A stretch of DNA of 37,313 bases. Origin: Bdellovibrionales bacterium GWB1_55_8 (GTDB lineage Bacteria > Bdellovibrionota > UBA1018). Below are positions 8,241 to 21,200 of the stretch, in pieces. The stretch's first letter is position 1, and every line of letters begins with the position of its first letter. Location of the stretch: NCBI GenBank assembly GCA_001769835.1, contig MEPR01000057.1:29226-66538 (forward strand), in the 5' to 3' direction. Under the pieces are notes generated by a model. The model was not told the origin of the DNA and made no database searches. It worked only from the letters and a program-made list of their open reading frames with translations. The translations under genes and the position numbers were made by a program.

Positions 8241-9257
8241 TTGGCCATCTTTCGTGAACTCCCAGTGCTGGACTCGACCGACGGACCCGACCTTCCGCCT
8301 GCGCGACCCATTTCACCTTCCCAGGCAGCTAAAATTCTCAGCGGTAAAAAACCCGAATGGTTGAAGATCAGGCCTCCAGCGGGTGAATCTTACGGTCAGA
8401 TCAAGGAACTCCTGAAAACAGGAGGGCTTCACACCGTTTGCCAGGAAGCACATTGTCCGAACGTGGCGGAGTGCTGGGCGAGCGGCACGGCTACTTTTAT
8501 ACTCGGGGGAGATACCTGCACCCGTGCCTGCCGTTTTTGCGCGATCAAGACTGCGCGTGTTCCTCCGCCCCTGGATCCGGCGGAGCCTCATCAGGTGGCT
8601 CGCAGCATCGCGGCATTGAAGTTGAAATATGTGGTGCTCACTTCCGTTGATCGCGATGACCTCCCCGATGGAGGAGCCGGTCACTTCGCGGAGACGATCC
8701 GCGAGATCAAACGTCTGGATCCTTCGATTTTTGTTGAAGCGCTTGTTCCTGATTTCAAGGGCGATGAATCCGCCATACGGATCGTGGTCGATTCCGGACT
8801 GGACGTTTATGCGCATAACATCGAAACTGTCGCGCGCCTTCAATATCGTGTTCGCGACCCGCGAGCGGGCTATGAGCAGTCACTGAAAACGTTGGAGTAT
8901 GCGAAAGCCTATGCTTCGACATTTCGAGCTGCGTCTCGTGAGCTCTTCACGAAGAGTTCGATCATGCTTGGGCTAGGTGAAACCCCGGCCGAACTCGATC
9001 AGGCCTTCGACGATCTCCTTGCACATCGTGTGGGCGTTGTAACGCTTGGCCAATACCTGAGACCATCCTTGCAGCACCTTCCGGTTGAGAAATACGTTAC
9101 GCCCGCTGAGTTTGATGAACTCAGGGTCCGCGCGGAATCGAAGGGTTTCCTCTATGTCGCGGCAGGCCCCATGGTTCGTTCGAGCTATCGAGCCGGCGAG
9201 TTGTTCATTCACGGAGTATTGGAGCGCAGGCGCGGGACGCAGGCGCAGGACACTTAA
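8241..9257 (+). CDS. lipA: Lipoyl synthase
   Basis: 338 residues. This radical-SAM enzyme inserts two sulfurs into protein-bound octanoyl groups, the last step of lipoate synthesis. Both iron-sulfur cluster motifs are intact: the auxiliary-cluster set Cys67-x4-Cys72-x5-Cys78 (CQEAHCPNVAEC) and the radical-SAM set Cys93-x3-Cys97-x2-Cys100 (CTRACRFC). The C-terminal RSSY needed for the auxiliary cluster is present (VRSSYRAGE). Length is normal. The start is a TTG, supported by AGGAGG seven bases upstream. First gene of a run lipA, E2, E3, lipB, so the enzyme is made together with a lipoylated substrate and the octanoyl transferase. Confidence 0.96.
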   Translation: MAIFRELPVLDSTDGPDLPPARPISPSQAAKILSGKKPEWLKIRPPAGESYGQIKELLKTGGLHTVCQEAHCPNVAECWASGTATFILGGDTCTRACRFCAIKTARVPPPLDPAEPHQVARSIAALKLKYVVLTSVDRDDLPDGGAGHFAETIREIKRLDPSIFVEALVPDFKGDESAIRIVVDSGLDVYAHNIETVARLQYRVRDPRAGYEQSLKTLEYAKAYASTFRAASRELFTKSSIMLGLGETPAELDQAFDDLLAHRVGVVTLGQYLRPSLQHLPVEKYVTPAEFDELRVRAESKGFLYVAAGPMVRSSYRAGELFIHGVLERRRGTQAQDT

Positions 9258-12200
9258 AACTGGGAGATCTGCCATGGAATTCAAGCTGCCGGAACTGGGT
9301 GAGGGAGTTCACGAAGGTGAATTGGTGAAATGGCGAGTGAAACCTGGCGACAAAGTGGCGCACGACCAACCTCTTTGCGAGATCATGACCGACAAGGCGA
9401 CCATTGAAATCCCTTCCGCTTTCGACGGAAAAGTCGCCGCTGTCCACGTCAAGGAAGGTGAACTCGTGAAAGTGGGGCAGCTGATGCTTTCATTTGAAGG
9501 CAAGATTGCCGCAGATGCCGCAGCACCGGTCGCCACTGGCGCGGTGTCCGCCGGACCGGCAACTCCGGCGAGCGCGAGCAGGCCCGCCGCGGCGATGCAG
9601 GCAACAGGAGGTGGCGAAGTTCTCGCGGCACCTTCGACGCGACGCCTGGCCAGGGAAATGGGTGTCGAATTGTCGCAGGTCCAGGGTTCGGGTCCACATG
9701 GGAGAATCATGCGCGAGGACCTCGAGCGGCCCGCTGGCAAACGCCCCGTCGCTCCCCCTTCCGCTGTTAGGACCCTTTCGTCTGGTGGAGAGGAACGGGT
9801 TCCCTTTGTAGGCCTGCGCAAGCGCATCTCAGAGAAGATGCGGCTCTCGAAGGATAAGGCGGCTCATTTTACTTACGTCGAAGAGGCCGATGCGACGCAA
9901 CTGGTGCGCCTCCGTCAGGACGCCAAGAATATTGGGTCGAAAGAGGGCATCAAGGTCACTTATCTGCCTTTCGTCATGAAGGCGATGGTCGAAGCTCTGA
10001 AACAGTTCCCGATTCTGAATTCAAGTCTCGACGAGGAAAAAGGGGAGCTGGTCTATAAACATTATTTCAATATTGGCCTGTCCATCCAGACAGAGGACGG
10101 CTTGACCGCACCGGTCATCAAGGATGTTGATGGAAAATCCATTCTCGAACTCGCGCGCGAAATTCAGGATCTTGTGGAGCGTGCACGTCAGAAGAAGCTG
10201 TCCAGAGAGGACTTCCTTGGGGGGACGATCACTCTGACGAACGCGGGCTCCATTGGCGGGCTTTTCGCCACTCCGGTGATCAACTATCCGGAAGTCGCGA
10301 TTCTTGGTTTCAACAAGATTTTCCGCAAGCCCGTCGTAGCCCAGGTGAACGGGCACGAGGAAATCGTGATCCGGGATTGGACATATTTTTCGATCTCGCT
10401 TGACCATCGGGTCGTGGATGGTGGGGTCGGTGCTGAGTTCATGAAGCTCTTCATTCGGTACATAGAAAACCCGAGTTTGCTGCTGCTCGGACGCTGAGGA
10501 AAAATTTTATGACAGACGATCGCGAACAAAATGCGGAGGTCGTGGTTCTTGGAGCCGGAGTCGCCGGTTATCCCTGTGCGATTCGCCTGGCCCAGCTGGG
10601 CAAAAAAGTGATCGTCATTGATCGCGCTGAGATCGGAGGCGTTTGTCTGAATCGGGGTTGTATCCCTTCGAAGGCGCTGATTTCCGGCGGTACGCTTTTT
10701 CACCGGCTTTCCCATGCGTCCGAAATGGGAATCGAAGTCAACGGGGCGAAGTTGGATCTTTCCAAGCTCATTGAGTGGAAGGACTCGGTTGTAAAGAAGC
10801 TTACGAGTGGCGTTTCGATGCTGCTCAAGGCGAATGGATGCACCGTGATTCAGGGCGATGCCAGGTTCTTGAGCGATAAGGCGCTCGAAGTCGCGACTGC
10901 TGACGGTAAGTTGAAGGTCAACTTTCAGAACTGCGTTGTAGCCACAGGATCACGCGTGACCGCTCTGCGCGGCTTTGAAGTGGATCAGAAGCAGATCGTG
11001 GATAGCACGGGGGCGCTTTCCCTCAGGAAAAGGCCCGAATCCATGGTGTGTATCGGCGGAGGCTACATTGGCCTTGAACTCGGAATGTTTTACGCGAAGA
11101 TCGGAACGAAGGTTACAGTGGTCGAGGCCATGTCATCGCTTCTGGCCGGTGTGGATGCGGAACTGGTGCAGGTGGTTCGAAAGAAGCTGGAGAAACTGGG
11201 TGTCGAGGTTCTGACTGATACGCGGGTGCTGGGTCATAAAAAACAAAAGAACGGAGTAGTGGTCACCGTTTCCGGAAAGAACGGTGAGCGAAATCTGGAT
11301 TGTGATGCGGTGCTGGTCACAATCGGCCGCACGCCGAATTCGGACGGCTTCGGCCTGGACAAGGCGGGTATTCAGGTCGATTCCAAAGGCTTTATTCCTG
11401 TGGACCCGCAGCGGCGCACTCGTGTCAGTCATATTTTCGCGATCGGAGATGTCGCGGGCCAGCCACTTCTTGCTCATAAGGGAACCAAAGAAGGCCTGGT
11501 TGCTGCGGATGCGATCGCCGGCAAGAAGACGATTTACGATGTTATCGCGATGCCGGCCGTCATATTCACCGATCCCGAGATTGCAACGGTCGGCCTGACG
11601 GAAGCCGAAGCGAAGGCAAAGGGCCATGAGCCGAAGATCGGTCTCTTTCCGTTCGCGGCGAATGGGCGGGCGCTGTCCATGGGCGAACCCGACGGAATGG
11701 TGAAAATGGTTGCCGATGCGAAAACCGGGAAATTACTCGGAGTTCACATCGTCGGTCCGGAAGCGTCGAATCTGATCTCAGAAGCCGCGCTCGCGCTCGA
11801 AATGGGTGCCTACGTGGAAGATCTTGCGCTCACGGTTCATCCTCACCCGACCTTGGGCGAAGTGCTGATGGAAGCGGCTGAGGCAACACTCGGACATCCG
11901 ATTCATATCTATCAACGCAAGCCTCGCGAGCGTTCGGGCGCTTCCACAAGTCCCGCGACTTCATGACGGATGTTTCTGCTCTCACGTTTGTCTCACTTGA
12001 GGGCGAAACGTCTTATGAAGACATACGTAAAAAGCAGCTCGAGCTCGTGGAAGATAGAATTGCTGACAGAATTCCGGACACGGTTTTGTTTCTTGAGCAT
12101 CGCCCTGTCATCACGCGCGGGCGCGGCCTGCAGCAAAACGGATCCGATCGCTCGCGGCACATGCCGATTGCCGCTATCCCCGAAGGCGTGGAATTTCACG

Positions 12201-15200
12201 ACAGCGAACGCGGGGGAGATCTGACCTATCATGGTCCAGGACAGCTGGTGATCTATCCGATCTGCAAGTTGGATGGGAGTGGCTTCGGTCCGAATCGTGA
12301 TGTCACTGAATTCATCAGGAAGTTGGAGCGTCTCCTGATCGCAGAGCTTTCGTCCTGGGGTATTCAGGGTGAGTCGCGTCATGGTGCCACCGGAGTCTGG
12401 GCCGGCGGGAAGAAAGTGGCTTCGATCGGCGTCGCGGTACGTAAATGGGTGACGTATCACGGGATGGCGATTAACTGCGTGAATGATCTTTCGACTTTTC
12501 GGGCGTTCTCTCCGTGTGGGTTCGCGCCGGAAGTGATGGGGCGCCTCAAGGATTTGCTGGAGGTGAGTTCATCGAACGCCGGTGTGGAAGCGCGATCGGC
12601 GCTCAACGGCGCAAGCTGGCGACCATGGTTCGAAAATCGACTTGCCGCACGTTTTCACGCGCGTTGAAAGGTTTCGAAGTTGCACCACGCAGCGTATGGG
12701 TCTGGTTCAGAAGTGTCTCTGGCTTGGCGCGCTCGCCGGCATCAGGAGTTTTTCGGCTCCCGCGATTCTGGCGTCAGGGAACACCTCAAAATGGGCTCGC
12801 TTTGCTTCTCTCGGAGAGATGTTGGTTGACAAGTTGCCGGGCATTCCCGCCAGGACGCGTCCGCTTCCGCTTTTTGGCCGCGTGGTTTCGGGCGCGGTTT
12901 CTGGCGCGATTCTCGCCACTCGTGTCAAAGACAGGCGAATTTACATCTCTCTCGGAGCCTTGTCAGCCGCATTGTCGGCTGTTGTGGTGACAAACGTGCG
13001 CAGGAGAGTTGTTCAATTAGGTGTTCCGGACGCGACCATCGGGGCCATCGAGGACATGGTCGTGATCGCTTCGGCGATTGTTCTTGAGCAAAGCGAGAAT
13101 GAGACGTTTCTTCAGGGACTGTTCGACAACATACCCGACATGATTTTCGTGAAGGACGCTCAAACCCTGCGGTTCGTTGTCTTTAATCGGGCCGGCGAAA
13201 AACTACTGGGATTCTCCAGGAGAGAATTGGTTGGGAGAAATGATTTCGATTTCTTTCCAATGAAAGAAGCGGAGTTTTTTACTGCAAAGGACCGGGAGGT
13301 ACTGGCGATAGGTAAAGTTCATGATATTCCAGAAGAGACGGTTCAGACCAGGAATGGCAGTAGTCGGCTCTTGCACACCAAAAAAGTTCCGATCTATGAC
13401 AAAAAAGGAAAGCCGAAGTACCTCTTGGGTATCTCTGAAGACATCACAGCGTGGAAGAATGCCGAAAAAGAACGGGATCGTTCGCGCGAGGACGTGATTC
13501 GCCTTCAGCTCGAAAGGGAGATCCGGGAGAAATATGTTTCCATGCTGTCACACGACCTCAGGACGCCTTTAACCGCCGCATTAACGGGCGCCGAGTTGCT
13601 GCGGCACTATCCGGAGCGGAAGGATTTTCAGAAAACACTTCCGGGCAAGATTATCCAGAATCTGACCTCTGCTGACTCAATGATCAAGGATCTTCTTGAT
13701 GTAAGCCGCATTCAGGCCGGGCAGGAACTGAAATTGCGGTATGAGCAAATCCAGCTGAACACATTTGTATCAGAGCTTCTGCAGGAAATGACTTTAGTAT
13801 ATGGCAACCGTTTTAAGCAGGTGAATTATGCGGCATGTTCCGGCTACTGGAGCGCAGATGGGCTGCGCCGAATTTTTGAAAACCTGATTTCCAATGCAAT
13901 CAAGTACGGCGCCGCCGACAAACCCGTTACGGTCACTATCGGTGATGTACAGGGTCGGGTCTGTGTCTCCGTTCACAACGAGGGTTCAACTCTGAGCGCG
14001 ACCGAACTCAAAAGCCTCTTCGATCCTTATAAGAGATCCGCGAAAGTGGACGCCGGTGCTGGAAAAGGCTGGGGGCTCGGTTTGACGATTGTACGTGGCC
14101 TTGTTGCGGCTCACGGGGGTAGAGTAGCGGTGACGAGCCATCCTGAAACCGGAACTGTCTTCCGTATCAGGCTGCCTCGAGATTCACGTCTGGTGAAACA
14201 TCAGGCTGATGCTGCGTAGTACTAGCGGCGCACCGAGCCGCCGAGGCCGCCCAGGAGCTGCATGAATTCCTGACGGGTGGCCGGGTCATCGCGAAAGGAG
14301 CCATGAACCGAGCTGGTGATCGTGTAGCTTTGCTGCTTTTCCACGCCGCGCATCATCATGCAAAGGTGAAACGCTTCGATTACGACCGCGACACCTTCGG
14401 GCTGGAGAACGCGTTTCAGTTCTTCCGCGATCTGTGACGTAAGCCGCTCCTGGACCTGCAGTCTCCGGGCGAACGCGTCAATGATCCGCGGAATTTTCGA
14501 AAGGCCGATAATTTTCCCGTTCGGAATGTAAGCGACGTGGGCTTTGCCATAAAAAGGCAGAAGATGATGCTCGCAAAGCGAGAAGAGCTCGATGTCCCGG
14601 ACGATCACGATGTCGCTTACGCCTTCATCGAAGATGGCTCCGTTGACTATCGAATCGATGTTCTTGGTATAGCCGGACGTCAGAAATTTCATCGCGGTGG
14701 CATAGCGCTCTGGGGTATCCCGGAGTCCTTCCCGGTTGGTGTCTTCACCGAGGTTCTCTAGTATTCCACGGATCTGTTTGGAAATGGCCGCATGGTTTCT
14801 GATTTCTTCTGTCATAGATACTGGCACTTCTAACACGAAAATAAGGCCTTTGGAATTGATGACGGGCCCCGGCTCTGATACGTCAGGTGGATACCCCGGA
14901 GGTAAGCGAATGGCTCATGCGCAACTGGTGACTGAAGAACAGGTACTCAATGCTCTTAGGAAAGTTCAGGATCCTGACCTGAGGAAAGATCTCGTCAGCC
15001 TGAATATGATTCGTGATCTCAAGGTCTCGGATGACGGTTCTGTGAGTCTCCGTGTTGTGCTCACGACCCCCGCCTGCCCGCTGAAGGCTAAGATCGAGAG
15101 CGATGTTCGTGGCGCTGTTCTGGCCGTCGAGGGGGTTCGCTCGGTTCAGGTGAAAATGGATGCTGAGGTCCGTTCGCGCGGGGCTGCGGCAGGGGTTACG

Positions 15201-18200
15201 AAAATTGAGGGAGTGTCGCACATTATTGCCGTCTCCAGTGGCAAGGGTGGAGTTGGAAAAAGCACGGTCGCCGTGAATCTTGCCACCGCGCTCGCGCTCG
15301 AGGGCGCAAAAGTAGGGTTGATGGATGCAGATGTCTACGGACCTAATGTCCCGACCATGATGGGAGTGACGGAAAGTCCAAAACTTGCGAACCATCCCAC
15401 GAAGGGCGAAGTGCTGATTCCTCCCACCGTGCACGGCGTAAAAGTGATGTCCATGGGGTTTATGATTCAAGGCGATCAGCCTCTGGTCTGGCGTGGGCCG
15501 ATGCTTCACAGTGTCGTTAATCAGTTTTGCCATCAGGTTAGCTGGGGAGAGCTGGATTATCTGATCGTGGATATGCCGCCTGGAACAGGCGATATTCAGC
15601 TTTCGCTCGCTCAGTTGGTTCCGGTAACCGGGGCGGTGCTGGTGACGACCCCTCAGGAAGTGTCGATGCAGGATGTCCGCAAGGCGTTCAATATGTTCGA
15701 GAAAGTTCGTGTTCCAGTGATCGGGATCGTGGAAAACATGAGCTATTTCCGTTGCGACGGTTGCGAGAAGCTTCATCATCCTTTCGGATCCGAAGGGGGT
15801 AGACACTTGGCGTTGAAGTATAAGACGGAGCTCCTTGGGCAGGTTCCGATTTTGCCGCAAGTTCGCGAAGGCGGAGACGAAGGGACACCGATCGTCCTCA
15901 AAGAACCGAGTTCCGAACCTGCGCGTGTGCTAAGGGATATCGCCCAGAAGGTCGCTCAAAGAGTGTCGGTAATGGCTGCCGAGGGAGTGGACCCCTCCGA
16001 TATCGTTCAAATCGGTCGTTTCAACTGACGGGAGTTTTCGAATCAGAATTGCAAGGCGAAAGTGGGCCCGCTGTTTGCAAAGTAGCCTGGCTTGAAAAGG
16101 AGACTTCGCCTATGCCAGTTCAAAAACGGAGTACCCAGAAAAACCTTCGGGGGGGCGCGAGGAAGACCTCGGCCAAATCGAGTACCAGGAAAAGTGGGGA
16201 TCTCATGAGCCGGGATGTTGTAAGAAACATCTCGTCCCCAAGATCTCGAGCGGGTTTGAAAAAATCCACGAGCACCTCTTCCATAGGAAGAAAGTCCACG
16301 GGAAAAAGCATCGCTTCAACCGTGCAGAAGGGGATGCGTAAACTGCGTTCGGGTCTCGGACGATAAACGTAAACCTCAAAATCTAAAGGCGGCGGATAGC
16401 GTATGAAAGCTGTTCGCCGCTTTTTTCTTTTCAACAAGAATGCTTACGAAAGGATGGAGGGATTATGACGCGCTCTCCAGTTTTATTTGCGTACGCGCTG
16501 CTCGTCCTGATGGTCGTCCTGTTGCCGCAGAGATCACGAGCTGATCAGAGTTCCGAAATCATCGGCGGACAGTATCGGCGTTCGTTATTCAATGGGAGTA
16601 ATGGGGCTGTCGTGAGTTTTGCTGACGACAACACCTATGCTTCGCTTGCGGCGGGCTATTCCTGGTCCTGGCGGAAAGGTGCTCAGCTCACGGCAAAGGT
16701 TCACTTTGCGCATGCGCCAGATGTTCCTGCGCTGAGGCTCTCCAGCAGCACCGCTTATCAGCTGCTGGTAGGACCGACTTTAAATCATACATTGAAGGGT
16801 GCGTTAAGCGAGTTCGCGCAAAACCTGCCGGAAAATCTGAATGACGCGTTCTATCTGCGACTGCTTGCAGGTATCAGCATTCTGGATGAGGCAACGACGA
16901 GTACCGATTTCGCTTTCGAAATAGGTTTTGGGAAACGTTTCGCGCTGAGTTCCTCATTTTCGTATGTGCCGGGGGTGGCGATTCAAAAGGTGAGTGGATC
17001 GGGTACTGTCGTCAGTCTGGTTCCGCTGAATTTCTCGGTATTTCTATAAAGCAAACGGGAGGCGACCCTCTGGTCAGACCTCCCGCCATCCATTTCATTT
17101 CTACGAACGTCAATCAGAAGCTGCTCAGCTGGTCGATTTCTGAGCGGCTTTCTGTGCGGCCTTCTGAGCAGCCTGCTGACCGGCTTTCTGCGCAGCCTTC
17201 TGAGCAGCCTGCTGACCGGCTTTCTGCGCAGCCTTCTGAGCAGCCTGCTGACCGGCTTTCTGCGCGGCCTTCTGAGCAGCCTGCTGACCGGCTTTCTGCG
17301 CGGCCTTCTGAGCAGCCTGCTGACCGGCTTTCTGCGCAGCCTTCTGAGCAGCCTGCTGTCCGGCCTTCTGCGCGGCCTTCTGAGCAGCCTGCTGTCCGGC
17401 TTTTTGCCCAGCCTTTTGTCCAGCTTTCTGGCCTGCCTGCTGTACTACTACAGGCACTTGCGTGGTCGGGGTTTGGCCAGGTTGCTGCCCATTTTGACCG
17501 TTATCGTCCTGTTGGCCCTGAGCGAAAACGGGTGCCGAAGTACTGAGGGCTAAAGTGAGAGCACCCATCAGTAGGGGCGTGTATTTCAATTTCATACCTT
17601 CTCCTTTTTCAAGAGTTGGGGGTTCGGTTGTTTGGATGAGGCGACAGACTGCAACCGAGGTGCCATGACTACGCAGATATTTGCGGTGCATGGCGGTGCA
17701 TGGACTGAGTCTTGGCGCAGCGGGTGCTCTCATATGAGTGGCGCTCTTTTTTCTGGGTGGAGCGCCGCGCATGTGCGTTTGACTCGTGACTTGTTACCGG
17801 CGCTGAGCAGGGGTAAGTTCGTTTTGAACTTGCGGAGGATCTCGATTTGGAATCTCGAACACCGGATTGGCTGAATTTTCTTGAGCGGCGTTTGCGTTGG
17901 CTCGCAATTCCCAATATTGCCGTCCTCTTTGTGACGATGCAGGCTGCGGGATATCTTTTTGTGACGATGGACGCGCGATGGATAGAGCGCCTCGCGCTTT
18001 TACCTGACCGGGTTCTGATGGAGGGGGAGTTTTGGAGACTGCTCACGTTCCTGTCTTTGCCTTTATCGCTGAGCCCCATCTGGGTTATTTTTGTTCTTTG
18101 GTTTCTCTATTTCATTCTGAACACGATTGAGGATCAGTGGGGAGCATTCAAGACGACGCTGTATGTTCTCGTGTCGGTCCTGTTGATGGTCGTGTTTTCG

Positions 18201-21200
18201 CTTGTGACAGGTTACCCGATCACGAATATCGCTGGTTTTGAGTCAACGTTGTTTCTTGCGGCGGCCACTCTTTTTCCCGAGTTTGAGGTCCGGCTGTTTT
18301 TGTTGTTGCCTGTGAAGATGAAGTGGCTCGCATGGCTGACCGCTTTTTTCGTGGTGATTCAGGTGATGCAGGGAGGCTGGTTGGATCGGGCTTTTCTGCT
18401 CGCGATTTATTCGAACTATGTTCTTTTCTTTGGTCCGGTGTTTTTGTCCCGGGTTCGCCAGGCGCGCCGACGTGCGCGGTTTCGGCGGCAGATGGGCGAG
18501 TGAGGATGGATCCGAAGCTGCCTCGTAATTAAGCTGCTTTAAAGCCTTGAAATAACTCAGATTTCCGATACTTGCTTATTGCGCCCAAAAGAGTATATTT
18601 ATAAACAATGTGCATGAAAGTTAACTTTCGCATATTGGAAAAAGGTGCGCTTATGAAAGCAGGATGCTTTGCAATAACCATCAGTGCAGCGTTGAAACGA
18701 TTCGGGATTTTAGCTCTTTTGTTGTCCGCTACGGTGGGATGTGAGCTTTCGCCGTCCGAGCAGGCTGCAGTCGACCAGATATTGAATGGGGGCGTGTCAC
18801 TTCCTACGACTGCCGAGCTCGAACCAGTCGCACCCGCCTGTTTTGAAGAGGAGTTCGTTCAGCCTGAAGCTGTTGTCTCGAAATCCGTCGATCTGCTTTT
18901 TGTTTTGGACACTTCGGGCTCGCTGCAGGAAGAGCGAGGGAGAGTGGCAGAGGGTCTGGATGCATTTGTTTCGGAGCTCCCGCCGGATGTGGATTACCGA
19001 ATCGGTGTCATGCTCGCGCACGGCAGCAAGTCGAAACACAGTGGACGTCTTTTTGCGAACAAGGGAAAGCCGCTCGTTCTTGATTCGCAGACCATGAGTT
19101 TGTATGAGATCAAGAAGCAGCTTCGCACGAGCATGCTCTACCCTGTGTCGGATTGGTATTCAGATGGCGGCGAGGAAGGCTTGTACTCGCTTTCACGCGC
19201 GTTTGACGCTGATCGCATTGCTGAGAATCGTGCGCACGGATTTTTCCGGAAGGATGCGGCGCTCGCTGTTGTGTTCGTGGCCGATGAAAATGACATTTGT
19301 GCGGATTATCCCGCAGGCATCAAGCCTGTTTATGATCCGGATAAACTGGAAGCACCGGCAAGAGCTCGCGACTGCGCTGGAATTTCGGTCTCGTCCGTTT
19401 ACGAAAAACTCCGGGCTTATCAGGAGGAACGTCCATTCCTTGTGGGCGGGGTCGTCTACAATAATGCCAAGACAATGCCACGTTATGGGGAGAATGAGCT
19501 CGCGTATGGTTTGCTCGAGCTGATTCGCATGGCCGGCGGTGCTTCTCTGGATATTGCTGGAAGCCATTACAATGAAGGTCTGGCCGAGATCGGCAGCCTC
19601 GTGACCATCAAGCTGACGTTGATTCATGATTTTAAGCTGAGCCGAACCGGGATAGATGACGATACCCTCGAAGTTTTCGTTGATGGACGTGAAACTTCGT
19701 TCAGCTACCATCAGGAAAATAGTCTCGTGAATCTCTCATCACCGGGAAGTGCGCGATCGCAGGTGAGTGTGCGATACTGTCTGCTATCCGGTGAAGACGA
19801 GGCTTCTCCAGAGCTTCCTCGGGATGACACTGATCCAAACGGCGATGACGACCGCGGTGGAAAGCCGGAATGCACCGGGTTACGGTGTTATGGCGGTGTG
19901 ATCGGCGTCTGAGTTCAGTTGATCGTCCGTTTTCTCAGGCGACTCAGGAACTCGTGAAGGTCGTCCAGAATTGCGATGGCCGCAGGGAAAATGATCGAAG
20001 TAAGAATCGATCCGAAGAGCATGCCCCAGCCGAGTGCGAGCGCGATCGGGACGACGAACTTGTCCAGGCCTCCCAGTCCGTATGCCGTGGGTAGCAATCC
20101 GGAAACCGTGGTGACCGTCGTCAGGAAAATCGGACGAATTCGCATTTTGCCGGCGGCGAGAATGCTTTGAAAGCGATCAGCTCCTTCGGCTCTCTGCTGG
20201 TTTACGAAGTCCACGAAAACGATCGCGTTATTCACGATCACACCGGCGAGCGCGATAATCCCCAGCATCCCCATGAAGCTGAGTGGCAGGCCATGGAGAA
20301 AGAAGGTCCAGATCACCGACATCACCCCAAGAGGGATGGTCAGGACAACCAGGACGGGTTGCAGAACTTGCCGGAAGATGGCCACCAAGATCATGAAGAT
20401 GCCGATCAAGGCAATAATGAAAGCTCGGCCCAATGATTGAAAACTTTCCTGCGTGTCTTCTTCTTCGCCGCCGAAATCAATGGTGACATTCGGAAAGCGT
20501 TTCTGGAAATCCCGAAGCTGGTTCTGAATTACGCGGGCAACAGCCGTTGCGCTCGTTATGTCCGTGTTGATGTCTCCCGTGACTCGCACTTCTCTCCGGT
20601 TGCTTTCATGATTGTAAGACGCGAGGCCTTGCCCGCGCGTGACTTTGGCCACGGACGAGAGCGGAATCAATGCGCCTATCGGATTTGGTATCAGGACCTG
20701 TTCGATGGTGGATTCCTGAGCTCGCGCCGATTGAGGATATCGCACACGGATGTCGACTTCGTCCTCGAGTTCCTGAATCGAAGTCGCCACGATGCCATCG
20801 AAGGCGCCACGTAGAGTCGCGCCGATCGAGGCCGCGGAAAGTCCTGCTGCCGCTGCTTCTGGCCCGTTCACGCGAATCTGAAGTTCCTCTTTACCGCGTA
20901 TGTAGGAGTCGGCGATATCGCTGACTCCCGGAATGCTTGACACGAGTTCCCGCATCGCCTTTGCTGCTGGGAGAATGTCCTCGTATTCAGCGCCACGGAT
21001 TCCCACGCTGACCGGCTTGCCTACCGGAGGGCCGGACCTGACCCGATCGAATCTCACGGAAGATAGGCCTGGCGGCAGGCCTATCTCTTTCCTGAGTTGC
21101 TCGATGATCTGGGCTGCGGTCCTTTCTCGATCCGTCTCAGGTGGCAGGTAAACCGCGATTTGGGCGTATTCTCCACCGCGTCGCGTTTCGGGATCATTCG